The notes beneath the pieces were generated by a model, which worked only from the letters and a program-made list of their open reading frames with translations, ran no database searches and was not told the origin of the DNA. A program made the position numbers and the translations under genes. Below, in pieces: positions 1 to 10,729 of a DNA stretch of 64,000 bases. Numbering within the stretch: position 1 is the first letter of the stretch; every line of letters begins with the position of its first letter. The stretch lies in NCBI GenBank assembly GCA_026745465.1, contig JACYXH010000864.1, positions 670,001-734,000 on the forward strand, in the 5' to 3' direction. This DNA is from Lota lota. Its lineage: Eukaryota; Chordata; Actinopteri; Gadiformes; Lotidae.

Positions 1-498
1 CTTACTGCCCGTGCAATTGAACCACATTCATCATAGATCTTATATCCCAGTTGAATGCCAGGCAGAAGGTCTGTGCTGTTGTTTATCTCCTCAATGGCAA
101 ACAGCATCGCTTGGGCAAACTGGAACGCTCTGAAATTCAGACTTGAACCAAAGGGTTATTATTACATGTAACATAAAAAACATGTATAGTAGAATTGTAT
201 ATAAATACATCTATTTATGTATGATTTTAAACTACCTTGTGCACTGCAATGGTAGTGGACTGTGAACATAGGTAGACTCTATGTTCTTCCAGTTGCTGTG
301 GAACGAGAAGATTCCACCCAAGATTATGTCTCCAGTCTTGAAGAGCTGGGGCTCCTCTGGCTCCCCCATCAGGATGCACCCTCGCTCTTCAGCCTTTGAG
401 AAAGACGCCACGAGCAAAAGCTGTAGAAGAGCAAAACCCTGCTCTGACCACCTCTGTGTGGAGAGCATACCTAACATTGGTGGCATCACATGCAGCAT
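1..498 (-). CDS. Gene A: V2R-like (OlfC) olfactory receptor, 5' part only
   Basis: First two coding exons of a class C receptor that runs off the left edge. Exon 1 is 236-498 and ends in an AG|GTAG donor. Exon 2 is 1-141, of a usual 292 nt, after an AAG acceptor. The N-terminus has a hydrophobic signal stretch ([11 protein letters not shown]), then a mature start with [15 protein letters not shown], as in all neighbours. Four in-frame Met codons (498, 486, 477 and 468, upper edges) precede the signal core. A TATA box only 25 bp before the first one makes a later Met the more likely start. Exon 2 continues into the class C segment [15 protein letters not shown]. It belongs to the A-F subgroup and is closest to B and D. 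The rest of the ligand domain, the Cys-rich region and the seven helices lie outside the window, so integrity cannot be judged. Confidence 0.9.
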
Positions 499-522
499 AG
501 AACAAGGCGTACGCAGCAGTGG

Positions 523-530
523 TATTTATA
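523..530 (-). promoter_or_regulatory. TATA box of gene A
   Basis: TATAAATA on the minus strand, 25 bp upstream of the first in-frame ATG. The same octamer sits at exactly this distance in genes B to F. A start site ~30 bp downstream would fall at or beside the first ATG, which favours one of the internal Met codons for translation. Confidence 0.6.
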
Positions 531-899
531 TCAATGGGGAGTGTGCCAAATATAGTAATCTTACAGTATTTAACCCTCTGGGGTGGGGGGTAAACTATTT
601 GATCAGGTGAGCACACTTGTTCCACAAAAGGTTACTACTTTATTTTATAAAAATGTAATGCAGAAAAAGCATAATGGTTCAAATAAATGCTTTCACTAAC
701 TTTACTGGGTGATATGAATGAACAATACTCAAGGTATTTATGATGAATAAGGAAAAACAAATATTGCAAAAATACTACATTTGTTTTGTTTCATGATTAT
801 CAGCACTTACGTATGTGATTTAACCAAAGAAAACAAAAAACTAGAGAAATCCCAATCAGGTTTCGGATTCAACTGTAGTACATATTACTAGCTAAACTA

Positions 900-1215
900 G
901 CTAATTAGTTAATTGATGCAGTTTGATGTAGTATTTACGTTGATATATTTTAGATCTGAGTGGAGACTTTGCATTGCCACCATTGATCACAATGTATGAA
1001 TACATAGTCTTAAACATTGGGATGGCCTGGTTCCCAACATATATCTGAAAGATTATTAAGGTCAGTGTTGGAAATTGTGTGTCGGAGAAGTGAAAGGGGG
1101 CCATCTTGTTCTCCTTCTATTTTCATTATAAATGATTATTCTTATTCTGGATGATCATCAGCCTGCATAATATTAGCTTTATGCAGGTGATAAATAGTTA
1201 TACATTTCAGTTAAA
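900..1215 (-). promoter_or_regulatory. Conserved upstream block, copy of gene A
   Basis: One of five related ~330 bp blocks that lie 400-730 bp before the first ATG of genes A to E. This copy keeps the run from the tgcagtttgatgtagtattta motif to the aatattagctttatgcaggtga motif, but the Olf-1/EBF-like core present in B to E is lost. The rest of the 499-1479 spacer holds no recognisable gene; the polyadenylation signal of gene B is at 1432-1437. Confidence 0.45.
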
Positions 1216-1479
1216 CCTACTGACCAAAGGTTTTAAGACTCACATAATCATAGTGACAAGAATCCAATGGCCCTAATATGTCCATGGGTAGTTATATCAA
1301 AGTCATTATGATTATAATGAATTCATAAGTCAAATTATTACTAGAGCAATTTGGAATAAAATTAGAAAATAACAAACTAAGATGCCAGGATTGCACAAAA
1401 ATCACTTGTCCCAGTCATGCATGCTAAAGTCTTTATTGGAAAACATATTATTTCACTGTGAATAGGAACATCTACAAAT

Positions 1480-4400
1480 CTAACTCTTCTTATCCATCAT
1501 ATTCTTTTTTGTGTTTCTTTCTGGTTTCAACAATATTATGTAGCATTTTGGAATAAAAATACAAAATAGTAACCCAAAACTAGAGGCCAGGATAGCAAAT
1601 ATTTCCACAGCCACACTGAACTTACCAGGAGAACTGACATAAGCAGGGATGAAGGTCATCCAGACTGCACAGAATATCAACATGCTGAAGGTGATGAATT
1701 TGGCCTCATTGAAGTTATCAGGAAGCTTTCTGGCCAGAATAGCCAGTATGAAACACAACATAGCTAGGAGTCCTATATACCCCAAAACAGCCCAGAACCC
1801 TATAGGGGATCCTAAGGCACATTCTAGAATGATCTTATCTTTAAAATGCCTTAAATTCTTAAACGGATAGGGAGGGTTTGCTGTTACCCAAACTAAACAA
1901 ATAACAACTTGTATAAAAGTAAATGCTAGAACAACGATCCTCTGTCGACGAGGTCCAAACCATTTCATAAGATTACTACCGGGTAGTGTAGCCTTGAAGG
2001 CCATCAACACGGCAAGAGTTTTCCCCAGAACACAAGAGATACAGAGGACAAAAGTGATCCCAAAAGCTGTGTGGCGAAGCATACAGGACCAGTCTGAGGG
2101 ACGACCGATGAAGGTCAGAGAACACAGGAAACACAAAGTCAAGGAGAAGAGAAGCAGGAAGCTCAGCTCAGAGTTGTTGGCCTTGACTATTGGAGTATTT
2201 CTATGTCTGAAGAAAATAAATGCCACAGTAGCAGTCAAGCAGGCTCCTAACAGCGAAGACAGTGTGAGAATTGTCCCCATGACTTCAGTATATGACAAAA
2301 ACTCAGTTTCCTTTTTCTCACATTCATCTCTTCTCTCATTGGACCAGAACTCAGGATGACATCGCACACAAGTGATAGAATCTAAAATTCAATAAAATAT
2401 GAGGTAGAATTAATACATTTATTAAGACACCGTTTTTATGAAAGAAAGTAGCATGATGAAAATAATGTAGCACTTTTTAAATGATGTTGTTTGACCATTT
2501 TTCTTTATTATTTTTACATTTGTTTGGAATGTGTAGTGTATTTATCCCTGTATATGTTAAATCATAGGTATGTAATTATAAGCAGTGTAACTTTCATAAT
2601 GGAGTCTTTTTCACATGACTGCAATGTCAGAGTAAACACAGTTGTGGCTCACAGCATTAATATTGGTCTACTTTTTGCAAGAGCACCAACAGGGCTTGAC
2701 CAGTGTAGTGCTTATCTTACTCCCCTCATTCCTTAGCATGAATCACTGCCTTCATGAAACACATATTAAAGTTATGAGCTGCCCCTGTAGTTACTCTGCT
2801 GTAATTGTGAAAATGGACCATTAACATATTCAGAGTTACTTTGTTATTATCATTAACTGTTTAAAAGAATGGTTGACAATCAATTAATATATTCATGGCA
2901 CTCAATCTATATTCTCTTGAGTATCACTATAGTACCTGTTGTGTTACTGACTTCACCCTCTGCACATGGTATACAGTCATAGCAGCAGACAGGCCTTCCT
3001 TTCTGGAGGACCTTGCGAGTTCCCAAAGCACATGTCCCACTGCAGACTGAAACAGGTACCTGCATGAAAACACAGTCAGAGTTGAATCAACTGTATTTTT
3101 AATGAAATATGCAATGACTGCGCTGATAATTCTTTAACGGCAAAAAATAACTTAACCTGTTTTGAGTTATTTGCCCAAGTCAAGGTTAGGTTATCTAGCT
3201 GTAGCTGTTTGTCTTCAGGCAGAGACGCATCAAAGAGGCCAACAGTGACAAATTCCACACTGCCATCCTTCTTCGGCTGCCAGTTTATGATGTCATACTT
3301 TGCAGCTGGGTCTCCATTCTCATTAAAGTAAACCTCCTCTCCCTCTTTTGTTTTAAACCTTATTTTTTTTAAATGTTGCAAAATCTGGTGACAAATGCTT
3401 CATTTTAGCACATTCATCTTTTTCAATGCTTATTTAAATCACCAATCTACAGTATAATTTACAGTGTATGACATTTTGTGTATAACTCACCACTTGCTGA
3501 TCTGATGCTGTAGTGTTGCTACAGATTTCTCCACAGCCAAGAATATTATGAAGAGTGTGGGCAACTGCATACACTGCTTTATATACATTGTTAAAAATGG
3601 GCATAAGTGACATGTCATGGAAGCTGTTTTTAATCCCTGTGAGATCTTCATAGCCAGTACACTGTTCCAGATTTTCTCCTGTTTGCTTTTCATGATTAAA
3701 AGTACATCCAAAGGTTGTCTCCCAGAACACTGTGAACAATTTATTTCCAGAGGAGTTGAGTGGCTTTACATCCATCATAAACTCTCTCAGGCCATTGACA
3801 TGGGCCTTTCGGATGGCCAGACCAATAGAGCCATCCAGGATGTAGTGGCCCTTCGCAATTGCATTTTGGGAATCTGATATCCAGCTTTCAGTGCCTACCC
3901 ATTGGTACCCTGTGAGGTTGTGGAGGGCAAACTCATCGATTAGTTCGTCCATTTCCATATGATTCATGAACGCAACAATAACTTTGGAAGTAGATCTCTT
4001 AATAGTCTGTATAATCTTTTGCTTTTGTTCTGGTGGATCTGTTCTGACAAAAGGCAATGAGTACTCAAGACAGATGCCGAGCTGTGTGGCTATCTCTGTA
4101 AATGTTGCCATTCCATTGTTCCCATAGTCATCGTTTGATCTAATGGCCCCTACCCAGGTCCACCCAAAGTGCTTGACCATTTGGGCTAGAGCTCTACTCT
4201 GATAGTAGTCACTGGGTATTGTTCTGAGGAAGGATGGATACCGGACTTTGTTGCTAAGACAAGCACATGTTGCAAAGTGGCTGACCTTGGGGACAGAGAA
4301 GAAAAATATCACAAAGTAATTTTTCATGTTAGAATTGCAGATGGAGTGAAAACAATTTTTTTTTTTTACAGAGAAATAGAAGTATACCGAAAAATAAACA

Positions 4401-5097
4401 TAGAATTTTCTATGTTCAGGACAGAGGTCACTTTGAAAGACTTTACCAATGGAGTGTGAAAAGGTCCAATAACTGTGGATATTGCCATGGAAGGAGAAGA
4501 CGAGGTCACTCCTATAATGGCAGGGACAGATCCACTGCAAGGTTTCTCAGACATTGAGGCTGTTTCCTCATTGCCATTAATCAAAGACAGGGCGACTCTA
4601 ACTGCCCTTGCATTCGAACCACATAGATCATAGATCTTATATCCTAGTTTAATGCCAGGCAGAAGGTCTGTGCTGTTGTTTATCTCCTCAATGGCAAACA
4701 GCATAGTCTGGGCATACTGGAACGCTCTGAAATTCAGACTTGAACCAAAGGGTTATTATTACATCCAAAATCAAATACATTTACATTTAAATGTGATCTA
4801 TATATCTATTTTTATATCTAACATTTTGAACTACCTTGTGCACTGCAATGGTAGTGGTCTGTACACGTAGGTAGACTCTATGTTCCTCCAGCTGCTGTGG
4901 AAGGTGAAGATTCCACCCAAGATGATGTCTCCAGTCTTGAAGAGCTGGGGCTCCTCTGGCTCCCCCATCAGGCTGCACTCTCGCTCCTCAGCCTTGGAGA
5001 AAGACGCCACGAGCAAAAGCTGTAGAAGAGCCAAACCCTGCTCTGACCACCTCTGTGTAGAGAGCATACCTAACATGGGTGGCATCACATGCAGCAT
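1480..5097 (-). CDS. Gene B: V2R-like (OlfC) olfactory receptor, complete
   Basis: Six coding exons: 4835-5097, 4447-4738, 3491-4285, 3157-3384, 2936-3059 and 1480-2381, with GT-AG borders; total 2604 nt, 867 aa. Order: signal peptide; Venus-flytrap ligand domain (about residues 50-500) with [20 protein letters not shown] and GTESW segments, where class C receptors bind the amino-acid backbone; nine-cysteine linker ([19 protein letters not shown]) from exon 5; and seven helices in exon 6, with the class C landmarks [31 protein letters not shown] and [11 protein letters not shown]. It probably couples to a G protein in olfactory neurons. B has one further upstream ATG at 5118 that its paralogues lack; the first shared Met is used here. 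AATAAA lies 43 bp after the stop. The ligand specificity is unknown. Confidence 0.93.
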
Positions 5098-5121
5098 AGA
5101 ACAAGGCGTACGCAGCATTTA

Positions 5122-5129
5122 TATTTATA
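5122..5129 (-). promoter_or_regulatory. TATA box of gene B
   Basis: TATAAATA on the minus strand, 25 bp upstream of the first Met shared with the paralogues. The sequence between the box and that Met contains an extra ATG (upper edge 5118), too close to the box to be a normal start. Confidence 0.6.
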
Positions 5130-5494
5130 TCAAAGGGGAGTGTGACAAATACAGTAATCTTACAATATTGAACTCTCTGGGGTAGGGGGCAAACTATTTG
5201 ATCAGTTGAGTACAATTTGTCCACAAAAGTGACTCACATATTTTATAAAAATGTAATGCAGTGAAAGTGTAATGGATTCATTTGCTTTCACTAAATTTAC
5301 TGGGATTTATGAATTAACGTTATTCATGCTATGAAGAATTGAAAAGTAAACACAAATTATGCAACAATATTATGTTTGTTTTGTTTCATGATTATCAGCC
5401 CTCATGCGAATTACGCTAAGAAACTAAAACTAGAGAAATCCCATTCAGCTTTCAGATCTAACTAAAGTGCATATGATGAGCTAAACTAGATACT

Positions 5495-5830
5495 TAGTAA
5501 GTCGATGCAGTTTGATGTAGTATTTAAATCTAAATGTTTTTGTTCATGGTGGAGCATTTGCATTGGCACTATTGATCACAATATTTGAATACATAGTCTA
5601 AAACATTGAGACGGCCTGGTTCGTAACACATATATGAAAGACTATGAATGTCAGTGTGGGGAAATCGTGTATCAGAGAAGCATAAGGAGGATGTCTTCTT
5701 CCCGTTCTATTTTCATTATAAATGATCCCATTGGACGATTATTAGAGAGCACAATATTAGCTTTATGCAGGTGATATATAATTATACATTTCAGTTGATC
5801 TTACTGACTGAAGTTTCAAACTCACAACAT
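5495..5830 (-). promoter_or_regulatory. Conserved upstream block with EBF-like site, gene B
   Basis: Second copy of the A-E upstream block. It contains TCCCATTGGAC at 5726-5736, a one-to-two-base variant of the Olf-1/EBF type sequence TCCCCWNGGA, 629 bp from the first shared ATG. Nothing else is recognisable in the 5098-6066 spacer apart from the polyadenylation signal of gene C at 6019-6024. Confidence 0.5.
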
Positions 5831-6066
5831 CATAGTTACCAGGATGCAATTGCCAAAAAAGGATGATGGGTTGTTATTTGAATTTCATAATGTTAATATG
5901 TTTGTATATGGTCAATAATTCAAGTGATAGGTAAAGAACTTTACAATAAAGATAGAAAATAAACCAAGAGGACAGGATTGCACAAAGATCACATGTCTTG
6001 GTCATGCATGCTAAAGTCTTTATTGGAAAACATATTACTTCACTGTGAATAGGAACATCTATAAAT

Positions 6067-9000
6067 CTAACTCTTCTTATCCATCATATTCTTTTTTGTG
6101 TTTCTTTCTGGTTTCAACAATATTATGTAGCATTTTGGAATAAAAATACAAAATAGTAACCCAAAACTAGAGGCCAGGATAGCAAATATTTCCACAGCCA
6201 CACTGAACTTCCCAGGAGAACTGACATAAGCAGGGATGAAGGTCATCCAGACTGCACAGAATATCAACATGCTGAAGGTGATGAATTTGGCCTCATTGAA
6301 GTTATCAGGCAGCTTTCTGGCAAGAAAAGCCAGTATGAAACATAACATAGCTAGGAGTCCTATATATCCCAAAACAGCCCAGAAACCTATAGGGGATCCT
6401 AAGGCACATTCTAGAATTATCTTATCTTTAAAATGTCTAAAATTCTTAAATGGATAGGGAGGGTTGGCTGTTAACCAAACTACACAAATCACAACTTGTA
6501 TGAAAGTAAAAGCTAGAACAACGATTCTCTGTCGACGAGGTCCAAACCATTTCATTAGATTACTTCCGGGTAGTGTAGCCTTGAAGGCCATCAACACGGC
6601 AAGAGTTTTCCCCAGAACACAAGAGATACAGAGGACAAAGGTGATCCCAAAAGCTGTGTGGCGAAGCATACAGGACCAGTCTGAGGGACGACCGATGAAG
6701 GTCAGAGAACACAGGAAACACAAAGTCAAGGAGAAGAGCAGCAGGAAGCTCAGCTCAGAGTTGTTGGCCTTGACTATTGGTGTATTCCTGTGTCTGAAGA
6801 AAATTAATGCCACAGTAGCAGTCAAGCAGGCGCCTAACAAGGAAGACAGTGTGAGAATTGTCCCCATGATTTCAGTATATGACAAAAACTCTGTTTCCTT
6901 TTTCTCACACCCATCTCTTCTCTCATTGGACCAGAACTCAGGATGACATCGCACACACGTGATAGAATCTAAAATAAAAAAATATATAAGAGACATTTTT
7001 TTATGAAAGAAAGTAGCATGATGAGAAAAATTTTGAAGTGTTTTAATGATCTTTTTTTTTACCAGTTTTCTTATTTATGTTCTACTTTTGTTTCGAATGT
7101 GTATTGTATATATCCCTGTATATGTTAAATCATATGTAATTATATGTAGTTATAAGCAGTGTAACTTTCATAATGGAGTCTTTTTCACATGACTGCAATG
7201 TCAGAGTAAACACAGTTGTGGCTCACAGCATTAATTTTGGTCTTCTTTTTGCAAGAGCACCAACAGGGCTTGACCAGTGTAGTGCTTATCCTACTCCACT
7301 CATTCCTTAGCATGAACCACTGCCTTCATGACACACATATCAAAGTTATGAGCTGCACCTGTACTTACTCTGCTGTAACTGTGAAAATGGTCAATTTACA
7401 AATTCAGAGTTACTTTGTCACGATGGTTTACTGTTTAAAAGAATGGTTGACAATCAAATTGATATAATCATTGCCCTAATCCTACATTCTCTTGGTTAAC
7501 TCTATAGTACCTGTTGTGTTACTGACTTCACCCTCTGCACATGGTATACAGTCATAGCAGCAGACAGGCCTTCCTTTCTGGAGGACCTTGCGAGTTCCCA
7601 AAGCACATGTCCCGCTGCAGACTGAAACAGGTACCTGCATGAAAACACAGTCAGAGTTTAATCAACTGTATTTTAAATTGAACATGCAATGATGTTTAAC
7701 ACTTGTTCATGGACTGTGCTGGTAATTATTTAATGGAAAAAAATAGCTTAACCTGTTTTGAGTTATTTGCCCAAGTCAAGGTTAGGTTATCTAGATTTAG
7801 TTGTTTGTCTTCAGGCAGAGACGCATCATAGAGACCGATAGTGACAAACTCCACACTGCCATCCTTCTTGGTCTGCCAGTTTATGATGTCATACTTTGCA
7901 GCTGGGTCTCCATTCTCATTAAAGTAAACCTCCTCTCCCTCTTTTGTTTTAAACCTTATTTTTTTTAAATGCTGCAAAATCTGATGACAAATGCTTCATT
8001 TTAGCACATTTATCATATTCAGCGCTTATTTAAATCACCAATCTACAGTATAAATAACAGTGTATGATATTTTGTGTATAACTCACCACTTGTGGATCTG
8101 ATGCTATAATGTTGCTACACATTTCTCCACAGCCAAGAATATTATGAAGAGTGTGGGCAACTGCATACACACCTTTATATACATTGTTAAAGATAGGCAT
8201 AAGTGACATATCATGGAAGCTGTTTTTAATCCCTGTGAGATCTTCAGAACCAGTACACTGTTCCAGATTTTCTCCTGTTTGCTTTATATGATTAAAAGTA
8301 CAACCAAAGGTTGTCTCCCAGAACTCTGTGAACAATTTATTTCCAGAGGAGTTGAGTGGCTTTACATCCATCATAAACTCTCTCAGGCCAGTGACATGGG
8401 CCTTTCGGATGGCCAGACCAATAGAGCCGTCCAGGATGTAGTGGCCCTTCGCAATTGCAATTTGGGAATCTGATATCCAGCTTTCAGTGCCTACCCATTG
8501 GTACCCTGTGAGGTTGAAGTGGGCAAACTCCTTAATGAGTTCATCCATATCCATATGAGTGAGGAACGCAATAATAACCTTGGAAGTGGAACCCTTAATA
8601 GTCTCTATAATCTTCTGCTTTTGTTCTGGTGGATCTGTCCTGAAAAAAGATATTGAGTACTCAAGACAGATGCCTAGCTGTGTGGCAATGTCTGTGAATA
8701 TGCCCATTCCATTGTTGCCATAGTCATCGTTTGATCTAATGGCCCCTACCCAGGTCCAACCAAAGTGCTTGACCATTTGGGCTAGAGCTCTACTCTGATA
8801 GTAGTCACTGGGTATTGTTCGGAGGAAGGATGGATACCGGACTTTGTCGCTAAGACAAGCACATGTTGCAAAGTGGCTGACCTGGGGGATAGATAAGAAT
8901 AATATCACAAATGCATGATTACAGATAAAAGTTCCACAAAGTGAATAAAAAAATGTACATAAAACTACAAATTCACAGAAAAATGCTTTTGTAATATTTT

Positions 9001-9434
9001 CTATGGTCAGGCTAGAGATTATTTTGAAACACTTTACCAGTGGGATGTGAAAAGGTCCTAAAACTGTGGCTATAGCCATGCAGCGGGAAGAGGAGGTCTC
9101 TCCCATAATGGCAGGGACAGATCCACTGCAAGGTTTCTCAGACATGGAGGTTGTGTCCTCACTAACATCTGTCAAAGCCAGTGCCACCCTCACAGAATGT
9201 GCATTTGAACTACAGGCATCATATATCTTATATCCCAGTGTCATGCCAGGCAGAAGGTCTGTGCTGTTGTTTATCTCCTCAATGGCAAATAGCATCGCCT
9301 GGGTATACTGGAATGATCTGAAATTCAAGCTTAAACCAAATGGTTAAGGATCCAAACGCACTTTAGTTTAACTCCAGATGACTTTAAATTTGATGTGAAA
9401 CCTTGATTGATGATATACAATTGTATTTGTATGG

Positions 9435-9480
<46 letters not shown>

Positions 9481-9760
9481 GCACGTTTTTAAATTACCTA
9501 GTGCACTGCAGTGGTAGTGGTCTGTGCGCGTAGGTCAACTCCACACTCTTCCAGTTGCCGTGGAAGGAGAAGATTCCACCCAAGACGATGTCTCCAGTCT
9601 TGAAGAGCTGGGGCTCCTCTGGCTCCCCCATCAGGATGCACCCTCGCTCTTCAGCCTTGGAGAAAGACGCCACGAGCAAAAGCTGTAGAAGTGCTAAACC
9701 CTGCTCTGACCACCTCTGTGTGGAGAGCATACCTAACATGGGTGGCATCACACGCAGCAT
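6067..9760 (-). CDS. Gene C: V2R-like (OlfC) olfactory receptor, complete, chimeric
   Basis: Six exons: 9498-9760, 9038-9329, 8087-8881, 7753-7980, 7511-7634 and 6067-6968; 2604 nt, 867 aa, all with GT-AG borders. The domains are as in gene B: signal peptide, ligand-binding Venus flytrap, Cys-rich linker and seven helices ending KNMMDKKS. The protein is a mosaic. Exons 1-2 and the first part of exon 3 ([38 protein letters not shown]) match E and F, while the rest of exon 3 and exons 4-6 match D, and exon 6 encodes the same protein as D. Intron 2 (8882-9037, 156 nt) has no stop and is in frame, so its retention would add 52 residues. AATAAA lies 43 bp after the stop. Confidence 0.93.
9443..9477. 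repeat. (AT)n microsatellite
   Basis: About 17 AT units in intron 1 of gene C, just past the exon 1 donor. Gene F has a longer AT tract at the same place; gene E has only a short remnant there. Confidence 0.95.
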
Positions 9761-9784
9761 AGAACAAGGCGTACGCAGCAGTGG

Positions 9785-9792
9785 TATTTATA
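9785..9792 (-). promoter_or_regulatory. TATA box of gene C
   Basis: TATAAATA on the minus strand, 25 bp from the first in-frame ATG, the same spacing as in the other A-F genes. Confidence 0.6.
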
Positions 9793-10156
9793 TAAATGGG
9801 GAGTGTGACAAATGTAGTAATCTTACAGTATTGAACTCTCTGGGGTAAGGGGCAAACTATTTGATCAGTTGAGCACAATTCGTCCACAAAAGTGACTCAT
9901 ATATTTTAGAAAAATGTAATGCAGGGAAAGTGTAATGGATTCATTTGCTTTCACTACATTTACTGGGATTTATGAATTAATGTTTTTCATGCTATGAAGA
10001 ATTGAAAAGTAAACACAAATTAAGCAACAATATTATCTTTGTTTTGTTTCATGATTATTAGCCCTCATGTGAATTACGCTAAGAAACTAAAACTAGAGAA
10101 ATCCCAGTCAGTTTTCAGATCAAACTAAAGTGCATATGACGAGCTAAACTAGATAC

Positions 10157-10490
10157 TTAGCAAGTTGATGCAGTTTGATGTAGTATTTAAATCTAAATAT
10201 TTTTGATAATGGTGGAGCATTTCAATTGGCACTATTGATCACAATATTTGAATACATAGTCTAAAACATTGAGACGGCCTGGTTCGTAACACATATATGA
10301 AAGACTATGAATGTCAGTGTGGGGAAATCGTGTGTCAGAGAAGCATAAGGAGGATGTCTTCTTCCCGTTCTATTTTCATTATAAATGATCCCTTTGGACG
10401 ATTATTAGAGAGCACAATATTAGCTTTATGCAGGTGATATATAATTATACATTTCAGTTGATCTTACTGACTGAAGTTTAAAACTCACAA
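10157..10490 (-). promoter_or_regulatory. Conserved upstream block with EBF-like site, gene C
   Basis: Third copy of the A-E upstream block, nearly identical to that of gene B over its length. TCCCTTTGGAC at 10389-10399 is the Olf-1/EBF-like core, 629 bp from the first ATG. The remaining spacer 9761-10729 shows only sequence shared with the spacer upstream of B, and the polyadenylation signal of gene D at 10682-10687. Confidence 0.5.
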
Positions 10491-10729
10491 CACCATAGTT
10501 ACCAGGATGCAATTGCCAAAAAAGGATGATGGGTTGTTATTTGAATTTCATAATGTTAATATGTTTGTATATGGTCAATAATTCAAGTGATAGGTAAAGA
10601 ACTTTACAATAAAGATAGAAAATAAACAAAGAGGACAGGATTGCACAAAGATCACATGTCTTGGTCATGCATGCTAAAGTCTTTATTGGAAAACATATTA
10701 CTTCACTGTGAATAGGAACATCTATAAAT

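Noticed and set aside
4286..4540. Extension of gene B exon 3 upstream
   Set aside because: The open frame runs into intron 2, but the AG at the VSHFATC border and agreement with all paralogues place the exon edge at 4285.
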